A DNA stretch of 64,000 nt. It comes from Streptomyces tsukubensis. GTDB lineage: Bacteria; Actinomycetota; Actinomycetes; Streptomycetales; Streptomycetaceae. The notes under the pieces were generated by a model. That model made no database searches, was not told the origin of the DNA, and saw only the letters and a program-made list of their open reading frames with translations. The position numbers were made by a program, and so were the translations under genes. The stretch covers positions 7,772,501 to 7,836,500 of the forward strand of contig NZ_CP020700.1 of the NCBI RefSeq assembly GCF_003932715.1, given 5' to 3'. Shown piece after piece: positions 1-8,190 of this stretch. The stretch's first letter is position 1; each line of letters opens with the position of its first letter.

Positions 1-272
1 TCCGCCAGATCGGTGCCGACGAACCGGACGGTGTGCATCCAGACGTCGTTGAAACGCGCCCGCCGCAGCCGTCCGCCGGAGAACGAGACCGAGGTGAGAG
101 CGGATTCCGTCAGCCGCAGCCCGGGAGCGTCGAGTCCGGCGTAACTGCCCCCGTCGAGCCGGACGCAGTCCAGATCGTGCCGCTCACCGTCGGTCAGTTC
201 CCCCGCGAGCGGCGTGAGATGGCGGGAGTACGGAAGGTCGGACAGGGCGCGCGGGGAGGGTGTTTCGGGCAT
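1..272 (-). CDS. Pentapeptide-repeat protein, 5' part only
   Basis: Reading leftwards from an ATG at 272, the protein begins MPETPSPRALSDLPYSRHL and continues into leucine/glycine-rich segments with five-residue spacing (LDCVRLDGG, YAGLD, LRLTESALTSVSFSG, LRRARFNDV). This is the A(D/N)LXX-type pattern of pentapeptide-repeat proteins, which fold as a right-handed quadrilateral beta-helix. About 90 residues are inside the window and the rest lies beyond the left edge. The cellular role of this group is usually unknown. The family call rests on the repeat pattern alone. Confidence 0.7.
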   Translation of the reverse strand, partial: MPETPSPRALSDLPYSRHLTPLAGELTDGERHDLDCVRLDGGSYAGLDAPGLRLTESALTSVSFSGGRLRRARFNDVWMHTVRFVGTDLA

Positions 273-748
273 GGCGGAGCCTCACGGAGGTCTGGCTGAC
301 GGGGGATACCGGGATACGGCGCGCAGGGGCGCGCCGCCGTGGCCGTGATGGGGCGACCGGCTCGGCCTGCCTCACGTTACCGCAGGTGGGAGGGGTGCCA
401 AAGGGTGATCGGGGGTGTTTGGAGAGGGGTGTCGAGAAGCCCCTCCAAGGGGTCTTGTGCGGCCTTTCTTCGACTCGCCGGTCGGGCGGGCTCGGTTCGC
501 GCGGAACAGGTCGCGAGCGGGGCGCCTGCGGCCTCGGGCCGGGGTGGCGCCCGTTCACCCGTTTGGCGGTCCGGGGCGCCGGGCGGTCGAGGGCCGCCGG
601 GAGGCTTCGGGCCGGGCCGGTCGGCCGGTCGCGGGGGACCTCCGGGCCGGACCGCCGGGACCTGTGGCCCTCGCACGTACGGATGCCGCCGTCGATGCTG
701 GGAAGGGGATCATCGTCGATCCCCGCCCGTACCAGGAGGTGTGCATCC
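273..748. other. Intergenic region without a convincing gene
   Basis: This stretch lies between the divergently transcribed pentapeptide-repeat gene and the universal stress gene. Open frames cross it on both strands, but they are uninterrupted only because of the high GC content and have no family signature. The part nearest the stress gene (about 630-670) holds two GGGACC...GGCC-type imperfect inverted repeats, described separately. Confidence 0.6.
632..671 (+). promoter_or_regulatory. Possible DevR/OsdR-like operator upstream of the stress gene
   Basis: Two imperfect palindromes of the form GGGACC-n3-GG(G)CC (around 634-647 and 657-670) lie about 80-115 nt before the stress protein start. 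They resemble the GGGAC/GTCCC-type boxes bound by DevR/OsdR (DosR family) regulators upstream of universal stress genes in actinobacteria. The match is partial and high GC content makes such words common. Confidence 0.25.
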
Positions 749-1654
749 ATGCCCAGCCCCAGCACCAGCAGCACCGGCACCGTCTCCGCCGGTGTCGACG
801 GCTCCCCGGAGAGCCTGGCGGCGGCCGAGTGGGCGGCCCGCGAAGCCGCGCTGCGCGGACTGCCGTTGAAACTGGTCAGCGTCTGGGAGCCCGTTCCGAT
901 GGCCGCCCGGGCCGCGTTCCTCGGGGAGGAGAGCCGGGGGCACTGGGCCGGCCGGATCCCCGTGGACGCGGCGGCCGGGATCCGTGAACGCCACCCCGGA
1001 CTGGAAGTGACCGCCGACCAGTCGACCGGCCGCCCGGGTGAGGTGCTGGCCCGGCTCGCGGAGGAGTCCGCGCTGCTGGTCCTCGGCTCCCGGGGGCTGA
1101 GCGGTATCGGCGGCTTCTTCGTCGGCTCCGTCGGACAGGCCGTCCTGGCGGAGACCACCAGTCCCGTCGTCTTCGTCCGGGTGCCCGGCGAAGACGACGG
1201 GACTGCGGGCGACGGGGAGCAGACCGCCGGGGGGCCGGTCGTCCTCGGTGTCGACGCGCACGAGCCCGACGACGTCCTCCTCCGGTACGCCTTCGAGGAC
1301 GCGGCCCGCCGGGGCGCGCCCCTGCGCGTGGTCCACGCCTGGTCCCTGCCGCCCTACTTCGCCTACGGGCTGCCCCAGGACCCGGTCCTCGACGCCGAAC
1401 TGGCGAAGCAGGAGGCGGCAGCGCTCACCGAGGTGCTGGCGCCGTGGCGGGCCGAGCACCCCGGAGTCGAGGTCACCGAGGCCCCGACGGTCGGCAAGAC
1501 CGCCGAAGTCCTGGTCGAGGCCGCCCGCGGCGCGGCCCTGCTGGTGGTCGGCCGCCGGATGCGCCGGGCGCCCTTCGGCGGCCGGATCGGTTCCGTCGCC
1601 CACGCCGTACTGCACCACTCCACGGCGCCGGTAGCGGTCGTTCCGCACAGGTGA
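749..1654 (+). CDS. Universal stress protein, two tandem UspA domains
   Basis: The 301-residue protein has two UspA domains. The first (about residues 8-150) opens with VSAGVDGSPESLAAAEWA and ends with the nucleotide-binding pattern GSRGLSGIGGFFVGSVGQ. The second (about 160-300) opens with VVLGVDAHEP and ends with GRRMRRAPFGGRIGSVAHAVL. Both follow the ATP-binding GX2GX9G(S/T) scheme. The ATG at 749 is chosen because AGGAGGT lies 8-14 nt upstream; the frame stays open much further upstream but without protein-like sequence. Tandem Usp proteins of this kind respond to hypoxia and stationary-phase stress in actinobacteria. A strong terminator follows. Confidence 0.93.
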   Translation: MPSPSTSSTGTVSAGVDGSPESLAAAEWAAREAALRGLPLKLVSVWEPVPMAARAAFLGEESRGHWAGRIPVDAAAGIRERHPGLEVTADQSTGRPGEVLARLAEESALLVLGSRGLSGIGGFFVGSVGQAVLAETTSPVVFVRVPGEDDGTAGDGEQTAGGPVVLGVDAHEPDDVLLRYAFEDAARRGAPLRVVHAWSLPPYFAYGLPQDPVLDAELAKQEAAALTEVLAPWRAEHPGVEVTEAPTVGKTAEVLVEAARGAALLVVGRRMRRAPFGGRIGSVAHAVLHHSTAPVAVVPHR

Positions 1655-1662
1655 CGATCAGA

Positions 1663-1700
1663 GGGTACGGGCCCGGGGCAGCCGCCCCGGGCCCGTACCC
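1663..1700 (+). terminator. Rho-independent-type hairpin after the stress gene
   Basis: A perfect 17-bp inverted repeat (1663-1679 and 1684-1700) with a 4-nt loop starts 9 nt after the stress-protein stop. There is no T-run, as is usual for Streptomyces terminators. Confidence 0.85.
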
Positions 1701-1951
1701 GCGCCGTGGCCTCAGGACGCCCCGACGGCCGGGTCCCCGTACCACGCACCGGCCCCTCCCGCACCTTGCGCCACCCGGATCCCGCACCTTCCGCGGTCCG
1801 GATCCGGTGCTTTGCGCCGCCCGGATGTCCCCGCGGCACCGCCGCCGTACGCTGGGACGGACGGCCCCGCGCCGCCCCGGGCTTTGCCTGGCGGACGGCG
1901 CGACCCCCCGGGTGCGGCCCGGCCGCCCCGGCCGACGAACCGGAACCTCCC

Positions 1952-2596
1952 ATGGCCGAGCCGCGTTCCCCCGTCCTGACGGCCTCCCGGGCGTTTGCCG
2001 CCCTCACGGCCGCCCTGCTCGCCGTACTCCTCGCGCTGGCGGGCCCCGCTCCGGCCGCCTCCGCCGCGCCGCCCGACCCCGGCACGGCCCGTACCGTCCC
2101 CGCCGATCTGACCGTCCCGGCCATCGGCGTCACGGACCTCCAGGTCGTTCCGTACGAAGGCACCACCGACGACCGCGCGGGCACCCGTATCCAGGACCGC
2201 GGGCTCGCGGCCAGCCCCTACGGCGAACACGGCGGCGTCGGCCCGGGACAGACCGGGAACTACCTCGTGACCGCGCACCGGCTCTCCGCGGGCGGCCCGC
2301 TGCGCGACCTCCCTGCCCTGGAGAAGGGGGACGACGTCCTGGTCGCCCACGAGGGCCGCACCTACCGCTACGAGATCACCGAAACCCGGACGACTTCCTT
2401 CCGTTCGGCCCGGTCCCTGGCCGAACAGCGCGCCCCCGTCCCCGGCCGGCCGGGGGAGCACCCCACTCGGGCCATGATCACCCTGTCGACGTGCGCGACC
2501 CCGGAGGACGACGCCGCCGGGAACCACTGGCGCGACGCCCTGGGCAATCCGGAACACCGGATCGACAAGATCGGCGTCCTGGTCCCGGAGGGGTGA
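1952..2596 (+). CDS. Class E/F sortase
   Basis: This 214-residue protein has an N-terminal signal/anchor (residues about 10-35, ALTAALLAVLLALAGPAP) followed by a sortase beta-barrel. The catalytic triad is visible: His in NYLVTAHRLS, Cys in ITLSTCATPE, and Arg in EHRIDKIGVL. Sortases cleave a sorting signal and transfer the protein to peptidoglycan or another nucleophile at the cell surface. The short length and lack of a long C-terminal anchor fit classes E/F found in actinobacteria. The ATG at 1952 directly precedes the signal peptide. No substrate with a sorting motif is adjacent. Confidence 0.88.
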   Translation: MAEPRSPVLTASRAFAALTAALLAVLLALAGPAPAASAAPPDPGTARTVPADLTVPAIGVTDLQVVPYEGTTDDRAGTRIQDRGLAASPYGEHGGVGPGQTGNYLVTAHRLSAGGPLRDLPALEKGDDVLVAHEGRTYRYEITETRTTSFRSARSLAEQRAPVPGRPGEHPTRAMITLSTCATPEDDAAGNHWRDALGNPEHRIDKIGVLVPEG

Positions 2597-2610
2597 CGGG
2601 CGGTCACCTC
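2590..2610. terminator. Hairpin between convergent genes
   Basis: GGTGAC (2592-2597) and GTCACC (2603-2608) form a stem that overlaps the sortase stop codon, extended by weaker pairs outside. A second short stem (GACCGCG/CGCGGTC, 2642-2658) lies just before the convergent SHOCT-like gene, so the pair may act in both directions. Confidence 0.5.
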
Positions 2611-2680
2611 CGGCCCGGGCGCGGCCGCCGCGCCGTGGAGAGACCGCGGTGCGCGGTCGGCCCCGGCGTCCGCCGTGGTG

Positions 2681-3112
2681 TCACTCGCAGAACACCTGCA
2701 CCGTGCCGTCGAGATCGTCGACGTCGATGTCGACGCCGTCGAGCTGCTCGATGAGGTCCTCGATGTGCTGCTGCTTGAGCTGGGTGAGGTCGATCGGCAC
2801 GCCCGACCGGTTCAGCTCTGTGTTGATCTTGGTGAGGGCCTGTGGGGGGACGAGGCTGGTGAGCCGTACCCCGGCGCGGAGCAGCTGCAGCGGGATCCGG
2901 ACATTGACCCGGCTCGCACCGTCGCCGCCGGTGCCGTCCGTCGAGTTCACCACCACCCGCAGATACTTGGGCCGGGGGTGCGGTCCGGGCGCGGTGTCGG
3001 GTGCGGATTCGGGCCGCTGTCGTTCGAGGGCGTCGATCAGTCTCCCGGCCTCGTCCGCGGTGATCTTGCCCTCGGCCAGCATCTCCAGGATCTGGCGGCG
3101 CTGTTCGTTCAT
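2681..3112 (-). CDS. SHOCT-like domain protein
   Basis: The 143-residue protein starts MNEQRRQILEMLAEGKIT. Its short N-terminal helical domain (ILEMLAEGKITADEAGRLIDAL) is the SHOCT-like element found in proteins coupled to DUF2089 regulators. A beta-rich middle part (KYLRVVVNSTDG, SRVNVRIPLQLL) precedes an acidic C-terminus (IEDLIEQLDGVDIDVDDLDG). It sits 70 nt downstream of the DUF2089 gene on the same strand, so the two are probably one transcription unit. The N-terminal element recurs at the C-terminus of the upstream protein (LRRGEISAQEALAEL), suggesting related interaction surfaces. Exact function is unknown. Confidence 0.85.
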   Translation of the reverse strand: MNEQRRQILEMLAEGKITADEAGRLIDALERQRPESAPDTAPGPHPRPKYLRVVVNSTDGTGGDGASRVNVRIPLQLLRAGVRLTSLVPPQALTKINTELNRSGVPIDLTQLKQQHIEDLIEQLDGVDIDVDDLDGTVQVFCE

Positions 3113-3182
3113 CGTGGTTCCGTACTCCTCGGAAGACTCAAGGGACTCAAGGGGTTCGAGCGGCTGATGGGTTTCAACGGGC

Positions 3183-3545
3183 TCAACGGGACTGCTCCAG
3201 TTCGGCCAGTGCCTCCTGGGCGCTGATCTCGCCCCGCCGCAGCCGGTCGACGGTGTCGGCGCTGCGGGGCGCCGGGTCGGTGTCGACGAAGTCGAGCTGT
3301 TCGGCGATCCGGTTCAGCCGGGCTTTGACCGTCGGGTAGCTCACCCCGAAGATCCGCTCCATCTCTTTGATCGAACCGTGTGCCCGGACGAACGCGGCTA
3401 CGAACACCTGGTCGTCGACGCCGAGGCGGGCGAGCTGCGGCGGTTCGAAGTCTCCTTCGATCGCGACGCCGTTGCCGGAGAGGCGGACGCGCTCGACCGT
3501 GAACGGCTGTCCGCGCGTCAGATCCGTCAGTTCCTGCCAGTCCAC
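3183..3545 (-). CDS. DUF2089 family helix-turn-helix protein
   Basis: The 120-residue protein has a beta-rich start (QPFTVERVRLSGNGVAIEGDFE), then a helix-turn-helix (FVAAFVRAHGSIKEMERIFGVSYPTVKARLNRI), then a short EISAQEALAELE tail. DUF2089 proteins are presumed transcription factors encoded with SHOCT-like partners, as here. The GTG at 3545 is preceded on this strand by AAGGGGGG. CCTTGAG/CTCAAGG elements upstream (3592-3639) and between the two genes (3137-3152) could be its own binding sites. Confidence 0.88.
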   Translation of the reverse strand: MDWQELTDLTRGQPFTVERVRLSGNGVAIEGDFEPPQLARLGVDDQVFVAAFVRAHGSIKEMERIFGVSYPTVKARLNRIAEQLDFVDTDPAPRSADTVDRLRRGEISAQEALAELEQSR

Positions 3546-3584
3546 CCCGTGGCCCCCCTTGTGCTCGACGACGCCCTATCATTC

Positions 3585-3645
3585 ATTTGTACCTTGAGAT
3601 TCTTGAGGCGACAACGAACAGGGCTTAATTTTCTCAAGGTTGACG
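3585..3645 (-). promoter_or_regulatory. AT-rich promoter with CTTGAG repeats for the DUF2089 operon
   Basis: This is one of the few AT-rich patches in the left part of the window. It contains CCTTGAGA (3592-3599), TCTTGAGG (3601-3608) and the inverted TCTCAAGG (3632-3639), 40-95 nt upstream of the DUF2089 start. The arrangement suggests an autoregulated promoter. No -35/-10 pair stands out clearly enough to place exactly. Confidence 0.45.
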
Positions 3646-3744
3646 GAAAGTCGGCAGAGTGCGGCTGACATGGCGAGTGGTACTGGCTGCGCCGATCCGC
3701 TCCGGTACTCGTACCGCCCGGTGCCGCCCGTGGGGCGCGGCGGT

Positions 3745-4791
3745 CTATGCCTCGGTCCAGGCCAGCAGCTCGTCCGCACCCCAGGTGTTGATCACCCGCT
3801 CCGGCGGCACCCCCGCCCGCTCGGCCCGGTCGCAGCCGATGATCTGCCAGTCCAGCTGTCCCGGCGCATGCGCGTCCGTGTCGATCGCGAAATGGACCCC
3901 GGCCTCCACCGCCAGGGCCAGCAGCCGCATCGGCGGGTCGAGCCGCTCCGGCCGGCTGTTGATCTCGACGGCGGTGCCCGACGCGGCACACACCGCGAAC
4001 ACCTCGGCCGCGTCGAACGACGACTCGGGACGCGTGCCGCTGGTGGACCGGCGGCCCCCGCGCATGTGCTCACGCCCGATCAGCAGCCGTCCCGTGCAGT
4101 GCCCGAGCACATCGACCAGCGGATTCTCCACCGCCTTCACCATGCGGCGGGTCATCCGTGCCCCGTCCATCCGCAGCTCCGAGTGGACCGATGCGACCAC
4201 CACGTCCAGCTCGGCCAGCAGACCGGGGTCCTGGTCCAGACGGCCGTCCGGCAGGATGTCGCACTCGATGCCGGTCAGCAGCCTGAACGGCGCCCACCGG
4301 TCGTTGAGCTCCGCCACCACCGCCAACTGCTCCCGCAGCCGCCCGGCGGTCAGCCCGCGGGCCACCGTCAGCGTGGGGGAGTGGTCGGTGAGAACCGCCC
4401 ACTCGTGGCCGAGCGCGATCGCCGTACGGCCCATGTCCCCGATCGGGCTGCCGCCGTCCGACCAGTCCGAATGAAGGTGGCAGTCACCGCGCAACAGCGC
4501 CCGCAGGGCCTCCCCGCCCTCCGCGAGCGGCGCCTCCGCCCCCTCCTCCAGCTTCCGCAGATACTCGGGTACGTCTCCGGCGAGTGCCTCCATGGCCACG
4601 CCCGCGGTCTTCGGGCCGATGCCCTTCACCGACTCCAGGGAGCGCCGGGTGCGGGTCCGGGCGGCCAGCTCCTCGGGGGACATTCCGGCGAGCACGGCGG
4701 CGGCCGTACGGAACGCCTTGACGCGGTACGTCTCCGCCCGGGAACGCTCCAGCAGGAACGCGATCCGGTCCAGGGCCTCCACGGGTTCCAT
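3745..4791 (-). CDS. PHP-domain metal-dependent phosphoesterase with helix-hairpin-helix
   Basis: The 348-residue protein has an N-terminal helix-hairpin-helix region resembling that of DNA polymerase X (ESVKGIGPKTAGVAMEAL, about residues 54-72) and a C-terminal PHP domain. The metal-binding motifs of PHP enzymes are present: DCHLHSDWSDGG, VLTDHSPTL, TGIECDIL, VVASVHSE, DVLGHCTGR, VEINSRPERL and AIDTDAH. The polymerase core itself is missing, so this is a stand-alone PHP phosphoesterase of the YcdX/PolX-C type. The ATG at 4791 begins MEPVEALDRIAFLLE, where conserved sequence begins. Confidence 0.92.
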   Translation of the reverse strand: MEPVEALDRIAFLLERSRAETYRVKAFRTAAAVLAGMSPEELAARTRTRRSLESVKGIGPKTAGVAMEALAGDVPEYLRKLEEGAEAPLAEGGEALRALLRGDCHLHSDWSDGGSPIGDMGRTAIALGHEWAVLTDHSPTLTVARGLTAGRLREQLAVVAELNDRWAPFRLLTGIECDILPDGRLDQDPGLLAELDVVVASVHSELRMDGARMTRRMVKAVENPLVDVLGHCTGRLLIGREHMRGGRRSTSGTRPESSFDAAEVFAVCAASGTAVEINSRPERLDPPMRLLALAVEAGVHFAIDTDAHAPGQLDWQIIGCDRAERAGVPPERVINTWGADELLAWTEA

Positions 4792-4939
4792 CCGGTCCTC
4801 CGCCTCCTCCGCCCCCTCCCCGCCCCTTCCGAATCGCCGCCGAAAAGGCCCGTACCCGGGTGTCGCCCGCAGGGCACCACGGCCCGTCCCACTCTCCTCC
4901 CGTGGACCGCCCCCGGCACCCGGGACCCAGGCCGAAACC

Positions 4940-4995
4940 CCGACTTTGTAGTTTCCTATGAAATATGGGCAAATCGACCGGAATTCTCCGTGGTG
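4940..4995 (+). promoter_or_regulatory. AT-rich promoter region between divergent genes
   Basis: A short AT-rich segment containing the symmetrical word TTTCCTATGAAA (about 4957-4968) lies between the PHP gene (leftward) and the exporter gene (rightward). It probably carries one or both promoters. No start site can be fixed from sequence alone. Confidence 0.4.
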
Positions 4996-5064
4996 CCGTG
5001 CGGGGAGCGCCCCCAGCGGGCAAATCCAGAGGCATGCGCCGACGCTTCCGCCCCCGCCCCGGCA

Positions 5065-6300
5065 GTGACTGAGGCTCGCCCGCGGGCCCGCGGTCCGATC
5101 GCGGCCCTGACGGGCGCCTTCCGCGCCCTCTACCGCGACCCCGTCGTCGTCCAGGCGCTGCGCTCCACCGCGGCCGCCACCATCGCCTACGTCGCCGCCC
5201 TCTGGCTCAGCAGCGAGCCCGCACCGCTCACCGCGCCCCTGACCGCGCTCCTCGTCGTCCAGGTCACCCTCTACTCCACGCTCACCACCGGCATCCGGCG
5301 GGTGAACGCCGTCATCGCCGGAGTGCTGATCGCCAGCGGGTTCAGCCTGCTCGTCGGCCTGAGCTGGTGGAGCCTCGGGCTGATCATCCTGGCCTCCCTG
5401 ATCGTCGGCCATATGGTCCGGGTCAGCGAGTTCGTACCCGAGGTCGCCATCAGCGCGATGCTCGTCCTCGGCGTCACCCGAGTGGCCGACACCGCATGGG
5501 ACCGGGTGCTGGAGACCCTCATCGGCGCGGTCGTCGGACTGCTGTTCAACGTGGTCTTCGTCCCGCCGGTGTGGGTGACCACGGCGGGCGAATCCATCGA
5601 CGACCTCTCCCGGCGGATGCGGACGCTCCTCCTCGACATCGGGGCGGAGCTGACCGCCCCCGCGTCCGTGGAGACCGCGGCGGCCCGGCTCCGCGAGGCC
5701 CGGCGCCTCGACAACGACGTCGCCGACGTCGACGCCGCACTCCGGCAGGCGGAGGACAGCCTCAAGCTCAACCCCAGGGTGAAAGAGGGGCCGCTCAGCC
5801 GCGTCGTGCTCCGGACCGGCCTCGACACCCTGGAGATCTGCGCCGTCGTCCTGCGGGTCCTGGCCCGCACCATGACCGATCTGGCGCGGGAGCGCCGCGA
5901 CGAGGAACTCTTCCCGCCGGAGACCGGACGCGCCCTGGAACAGCTCCTCCGCCATGTCGCCGGAGCCCTCGTCGCCTTCGCCGAACTGGTCACCGCACAG
6001 GTCAGCGAGAACGCGGCCACGGCCGAACGGAAACTGGCGACCGGTCTCGAAGCGGCCGCCGCCGCCCGGGAACGGGCCGCGGCACTGCTCCTCACGGGCG
6101 TACGGAACAGAGCCCCGCACTGGCAACTGCACGGCGCCCTGCTCGCCGAGATCGACCGCATCCTCGCGGAGCTGGACCCCGAGCACCGGTCACGGCGGCT
6201 GATGGAGGAACTGGACCGCACCACCCGCGAGGAGCGCGTCCGCTTCCCCGCCCCGAAGGCGGCCCGCCGCTGGCTGACCGGCCGCGGGCACAGAAGCTGA
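5065..6300 (+). CDS. FUSC-type aromatic acid exporter family membrane protein
   Basis: About 411 residues. The N-terminal half has about six hydrophobic segments (for example TIAYVAALWL, LTAPLTALLVVQVTLYS, LIILASLIVGHMV, ISAMLVLGVTRV, IGAVVGLLFNVVFVPPVWV) as in the FUSC/ArAE exporters, and the C-terminal half is a cytoplasmic helical domain. Such proteins export aromatic carboxylic acids or other small organic acids. The start is uncertain: GTG 5065 gives a clean N-terminus, while in-frame GTGs at 4990/4993 would add about 25 residues. The nearest ATG (5034) is out of frame. Confidence 0.85.
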   Translation: MTEARPRARGPIAALTGAFRALYRDPVVVQALRSTAAATIAYVAALWLSSEPAPLTAPLTALLVVQVTLYSTLTTGIRRVNAVIAGVLIASGFSLLVGLSWWSLGLIILASLIVGHMVRVSEFVPEVAISAMLVLGVTRVADTAWDRVLETLIGAVVGLLFNVVFVPPVWVTTAGESIDDLSRRMRTLLLDIGAELTAPASVETAAARLREARRLDNDVADVDAALRQAEDSLKLNPRVKEGPLSRVVLRTGLDTLEICAVVLRVLARTMTDLARERRDEELFPPETGRALEQLLRHVAGALVAFAELVTAQVSENAATAERKLATGLEAAAAARERAAALLLTGVRNRAPHWQLHGALLAEIDRILAELDPEHRSRRLMEELDRTTREERVRFPAPKAARRWLTGRGHRS

Positions 6301-6329
6301 CCGGGCGGAGGCGGTCAGATCCGCCCGGT
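6300..6329. terminator. Bidirectional hairpin overlapping two stop codons
   Basis: A perfect 10-bp inverted repeat (6300-6309 and 6320-6329) spans the ends of the convergent exporter and VOC genes. Confidence 0.75.
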
Positions 6330-7115
6330 GACGGTGAACAGCGCCCCGTCCGGATCCCGCAGCGCCGCCTCCTCCGCCCCCTCGAACGTCGTCCGCCGCT
6401 CCAGCACGATCCCCCCGTTCGTCTCGACCGCCCGCACCGTGGCCGCCACGTCGTCCACCGGGAAGTGCACGTCCCACCGCGGACGCAGCAGCGGATCGGG
6501 CGCCGTGCCCGTCGCCCCCGAACTGAGCCGCGCCAGCACATGCCCGTGGCTCATCAGCACCACTTCGTCGTTCTCGTACCCGACCTCGCAGCACCCGGGC
6601 AGCCCGGACGCCCAGTCGAGCACCTCGCCGTAGAAGATCGCGGAGTCGAAGGCGTTACGGGCCCGCAGATGCAGCCACGCGGGCGCGTCCTTGTGACCGG
6701 ACTGCCAGTCGGGGATCAGCGCACCCTCCCAGATCCCGAACACCGCCCCGTCCCGGTCGGCGGCGAGGGCACCCCGCCCCAGCGAGAACGCCAGCGGACC
6801 GACCGCCACCGTGCCGCTGCGCTCCCGGATCCGGGCCGACGCCACATCCGCGTCCGGGGTCGCGAAGTACGGCGTCCACGCCACGGCCACCCGCAGCCGG
6901 GGCGCCAGCGCCCCGATCCCGGCGACCGGACTGCCGTCCAGGACCGCGACGCTGAACTCCTCACCCAGCCCGCCCCGGTGGAACTCCCAGCCGAGCACCG
7001 CCCCGTAGAACGCCTGTGACGCTCCGAGGTCGCGAGCCATCAGACTGACCCAGCAGGGCGCCCCCGGCGTCTTGGTGGTGGAGGTCGTGGCGGTCGCGTG
7101 CTGCTGGTGGTTCAT
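6315..7115 (-). CDS. VOC (glyoxalase/bleomycin-resistance) family protein, two domains
   Basis: The 266-residue protein contains two vicinal-oxygen-chelate beta-alpha-beta-beta-beta units: the first begins PCWVSLMARDLGASQAFYGA and the second begins APAWLHLRARNAFDSAIFY. Each ends with the typical DRDGAVFGIWE or DPDGALFTVTG strand. Two-domain VOC proteins of this sort act as small-molecule-binding or modifying proteins; the substrate cannot be read from sequence. ATG 7115 (MNHQQHATA) is the only start close to the first domain. Confidence 0.88.
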   Translation of the reverse strand: MNHQQHATATTSTTKTPGAPCWVSLMARDLGASQAFYGAVLGWEFHRGGLGEEFSVAVLDGSPVAGIGALAPRLRVAVAWTPYFATPDADVASARIRERSGTVAVGPLAFSLGRGALAADRDGAVFGIWEGALIPDWQSGHKDAPAWLHLRARNAFDSAIFYGEVLDWASGLPGCCEVGYENDEVVLMSHGHVLARLSSGATGTAPDPLLRPRWDVHFPVDDVAATVRAVETNGGIVLERRTTFEGAEEAALRDPDGALFTVTGRI

Positions 7116-7476
7116 GGCGTTCGTGCCCCTGACGTAGGTTGCACAGCTCTGACCTGGTACGCCGCTGCCCCGCGTGCCGCGCGATGCGGCGTTTCCCGGG
7201 ATCCCCCGCGGCGGCCGGGTGCCGGGCCGCGGGCAGGCGTCGTTACGAGCCGGGTCACCGGCCCCTCCCCATCGTGCTCTCCCGCCGTCCGGAACGCGAC
7301 TTCCGTGCCCCGTGCGTGGCCGGCCGTTCACCCGCCGGTACGGCACCCGGCCCGGCGGCCGGGTTGCGGGAGCGCCCCGCGACGGGCGGGATGGTGGCTG
7401 TACGAGGTCACCCGGAGGGGGCCGCGTACGGGCCCGTACGCATCCCCGACCGCGTACCGGAAAGGAGCACGGCCGC
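7116..7476. other. Intergenic region with a long palindrome
   Basis: No gene is supported in this 361-nt gap between divergent genes. The right end contains an exact 18-bp palindrome at 7424-7441 and the ribosome-binding site for the DUF6158 gene. Confidence 0.6.
7424..7441 (+). promoter_or_regulatory. 18-bp perfect palindrome, possible operator
   Basis: GCGTACGGG followed by its exact complement lies 36 nt before the DUF6158 start. Perfect symmetry and position suggest a repressor site, but the word is GC-rich and could also be fortuitous. Confidence 0.35.
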
Positions 7477-7728
7477 ATGACGCACGCCGACGACCAGCAC
7501 CGGGGCATCGCAGCAACCCGCCTCGGGGAGTCCGAGCTGATCCGGGAACTGGAGAACATCCACCGCAGCCGGCACGACACCCTCCTCCACGGCTCGGCCG
7601 CCGCGCTCTCCGCGCACACCACCCGGATGGCGGAGCTGGAGGAGGAGTATCTGCGCCGCCACCCGGACCGCCCCGTATCCGCGGGCCGCACCCGGGCGGG
7701 CGCCCGCGCCCGGGAACACCGCGACTGA
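7477..7728 (+). CDS. DUF6158 family small protein
   Basis: An 83-residue charged helical protein (MTHADDQHRGIAATRLGE...). The central block LIRELENIHRSRHDTLLHGS followed by LSAHTTRMAELEEEYLRRHP matches the DUF6158 family common in actinobacteria. AAAGGAG at 7461-7467 sets the ATG at 7477. The function is unknown. The predicted structure is two helices, and there is no membrane segment or signal. Confidence 0.82.
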   Translation: MTHADDQHRGIAATRLGESELIRELENIHRSRHDTLLHGSAAALSAHTTRMAELEEEYLRRHPDRPVSAGRTRAGARAREHRD

Positions 7729-7785
7729 GAACGGCGCCCGGGGTCTGCGCTCCTGCCTGTACGGGAGGAGGGCCGCTGAGCAGTA

Positions 7786-7810
7786 CCGGGCCCGGCGGAA
7801 CCGGGCCCGG
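7786..7810. terminator. Hairpin between convergent small genes
   Basis: Two copies of the self-complementary decamer CCGGGCCCGG (7786-7795 and 7801-7810) can pair with each other over a short loop, between the ends of the DUF6158 gene and the secreted-protein gene. Confidence 0.55.
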
Positions 7811-7836
7811 CAGCACCTGTCACTGGTACACGAAGG

Positions 7837-8190
7837 TCAGTAGTACATGAAGGTCGGCAGCAGGCCCGAGGCCATGGGAGTGACGAGAAGCTCCCCGTTC
7901 ACGAGCCCCAGCCGGTTCGCGACGGTGGTCACGTCATAGACCGAGCCGTAGTTGCCCATCCAGCGCCACTGTTTGACCGCCGTGCGCTGCGCGCTGCACT
8001 CGTTGACGAGCTTGAGGCTCTCGGCCGCGGTGACCACCTGGTCAGGGCCGGGTTGACAGGATGAAACGGACAGACTCGACGTTCTCGGCTTCTTCGGCCG
8101 GGGAGCGTCGTCGGCCGACACCGGAACCGCCAGACCGACGAGGAGCGCGGTCGGGGCGGCGACGAGGGCGAGTGTGCGTAAGTGACTCAA
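7837..8190 (-). CDS. Small secreted protein of unknown function
   Basis: 117 residues beginning with a signal peptide (LRTLALVAAPTALLVGLAVPVSA). The mature part (about 85 residues) has two cysteines (SVSSCQPG and LVNECSAQ) that could form a disulfide, and ends in a hydrophobic tail (LLPTFMYY). The start is TTG at 8190, because GGAGGAAG lies 4 nt upstream and there is no in-frame ATG or GTG in a suitable place. I recognise no family; a small extracellular inhibitor or structural protein would fit the shape. Confidence 0.75.
   Translation of the reverse strand: MSHLRTLALVAAPTALLVGLAVPVSADDAPRPKKPRTSSLSVSSCQPGPDQVVTAAESLKLVNECSAQRTAVKQWRWMGNYGSVYDVTTVANRLGLVNGELLVTPMASGLLPTFMYY

Noticed and set aside
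33..676. Several open frames on both strands in the first 700 nt
   Set aside because: They overlap the pentapeptide gene or the intergenic region and have proline/arginine-rich composition typical of antisense GC-rich frames.
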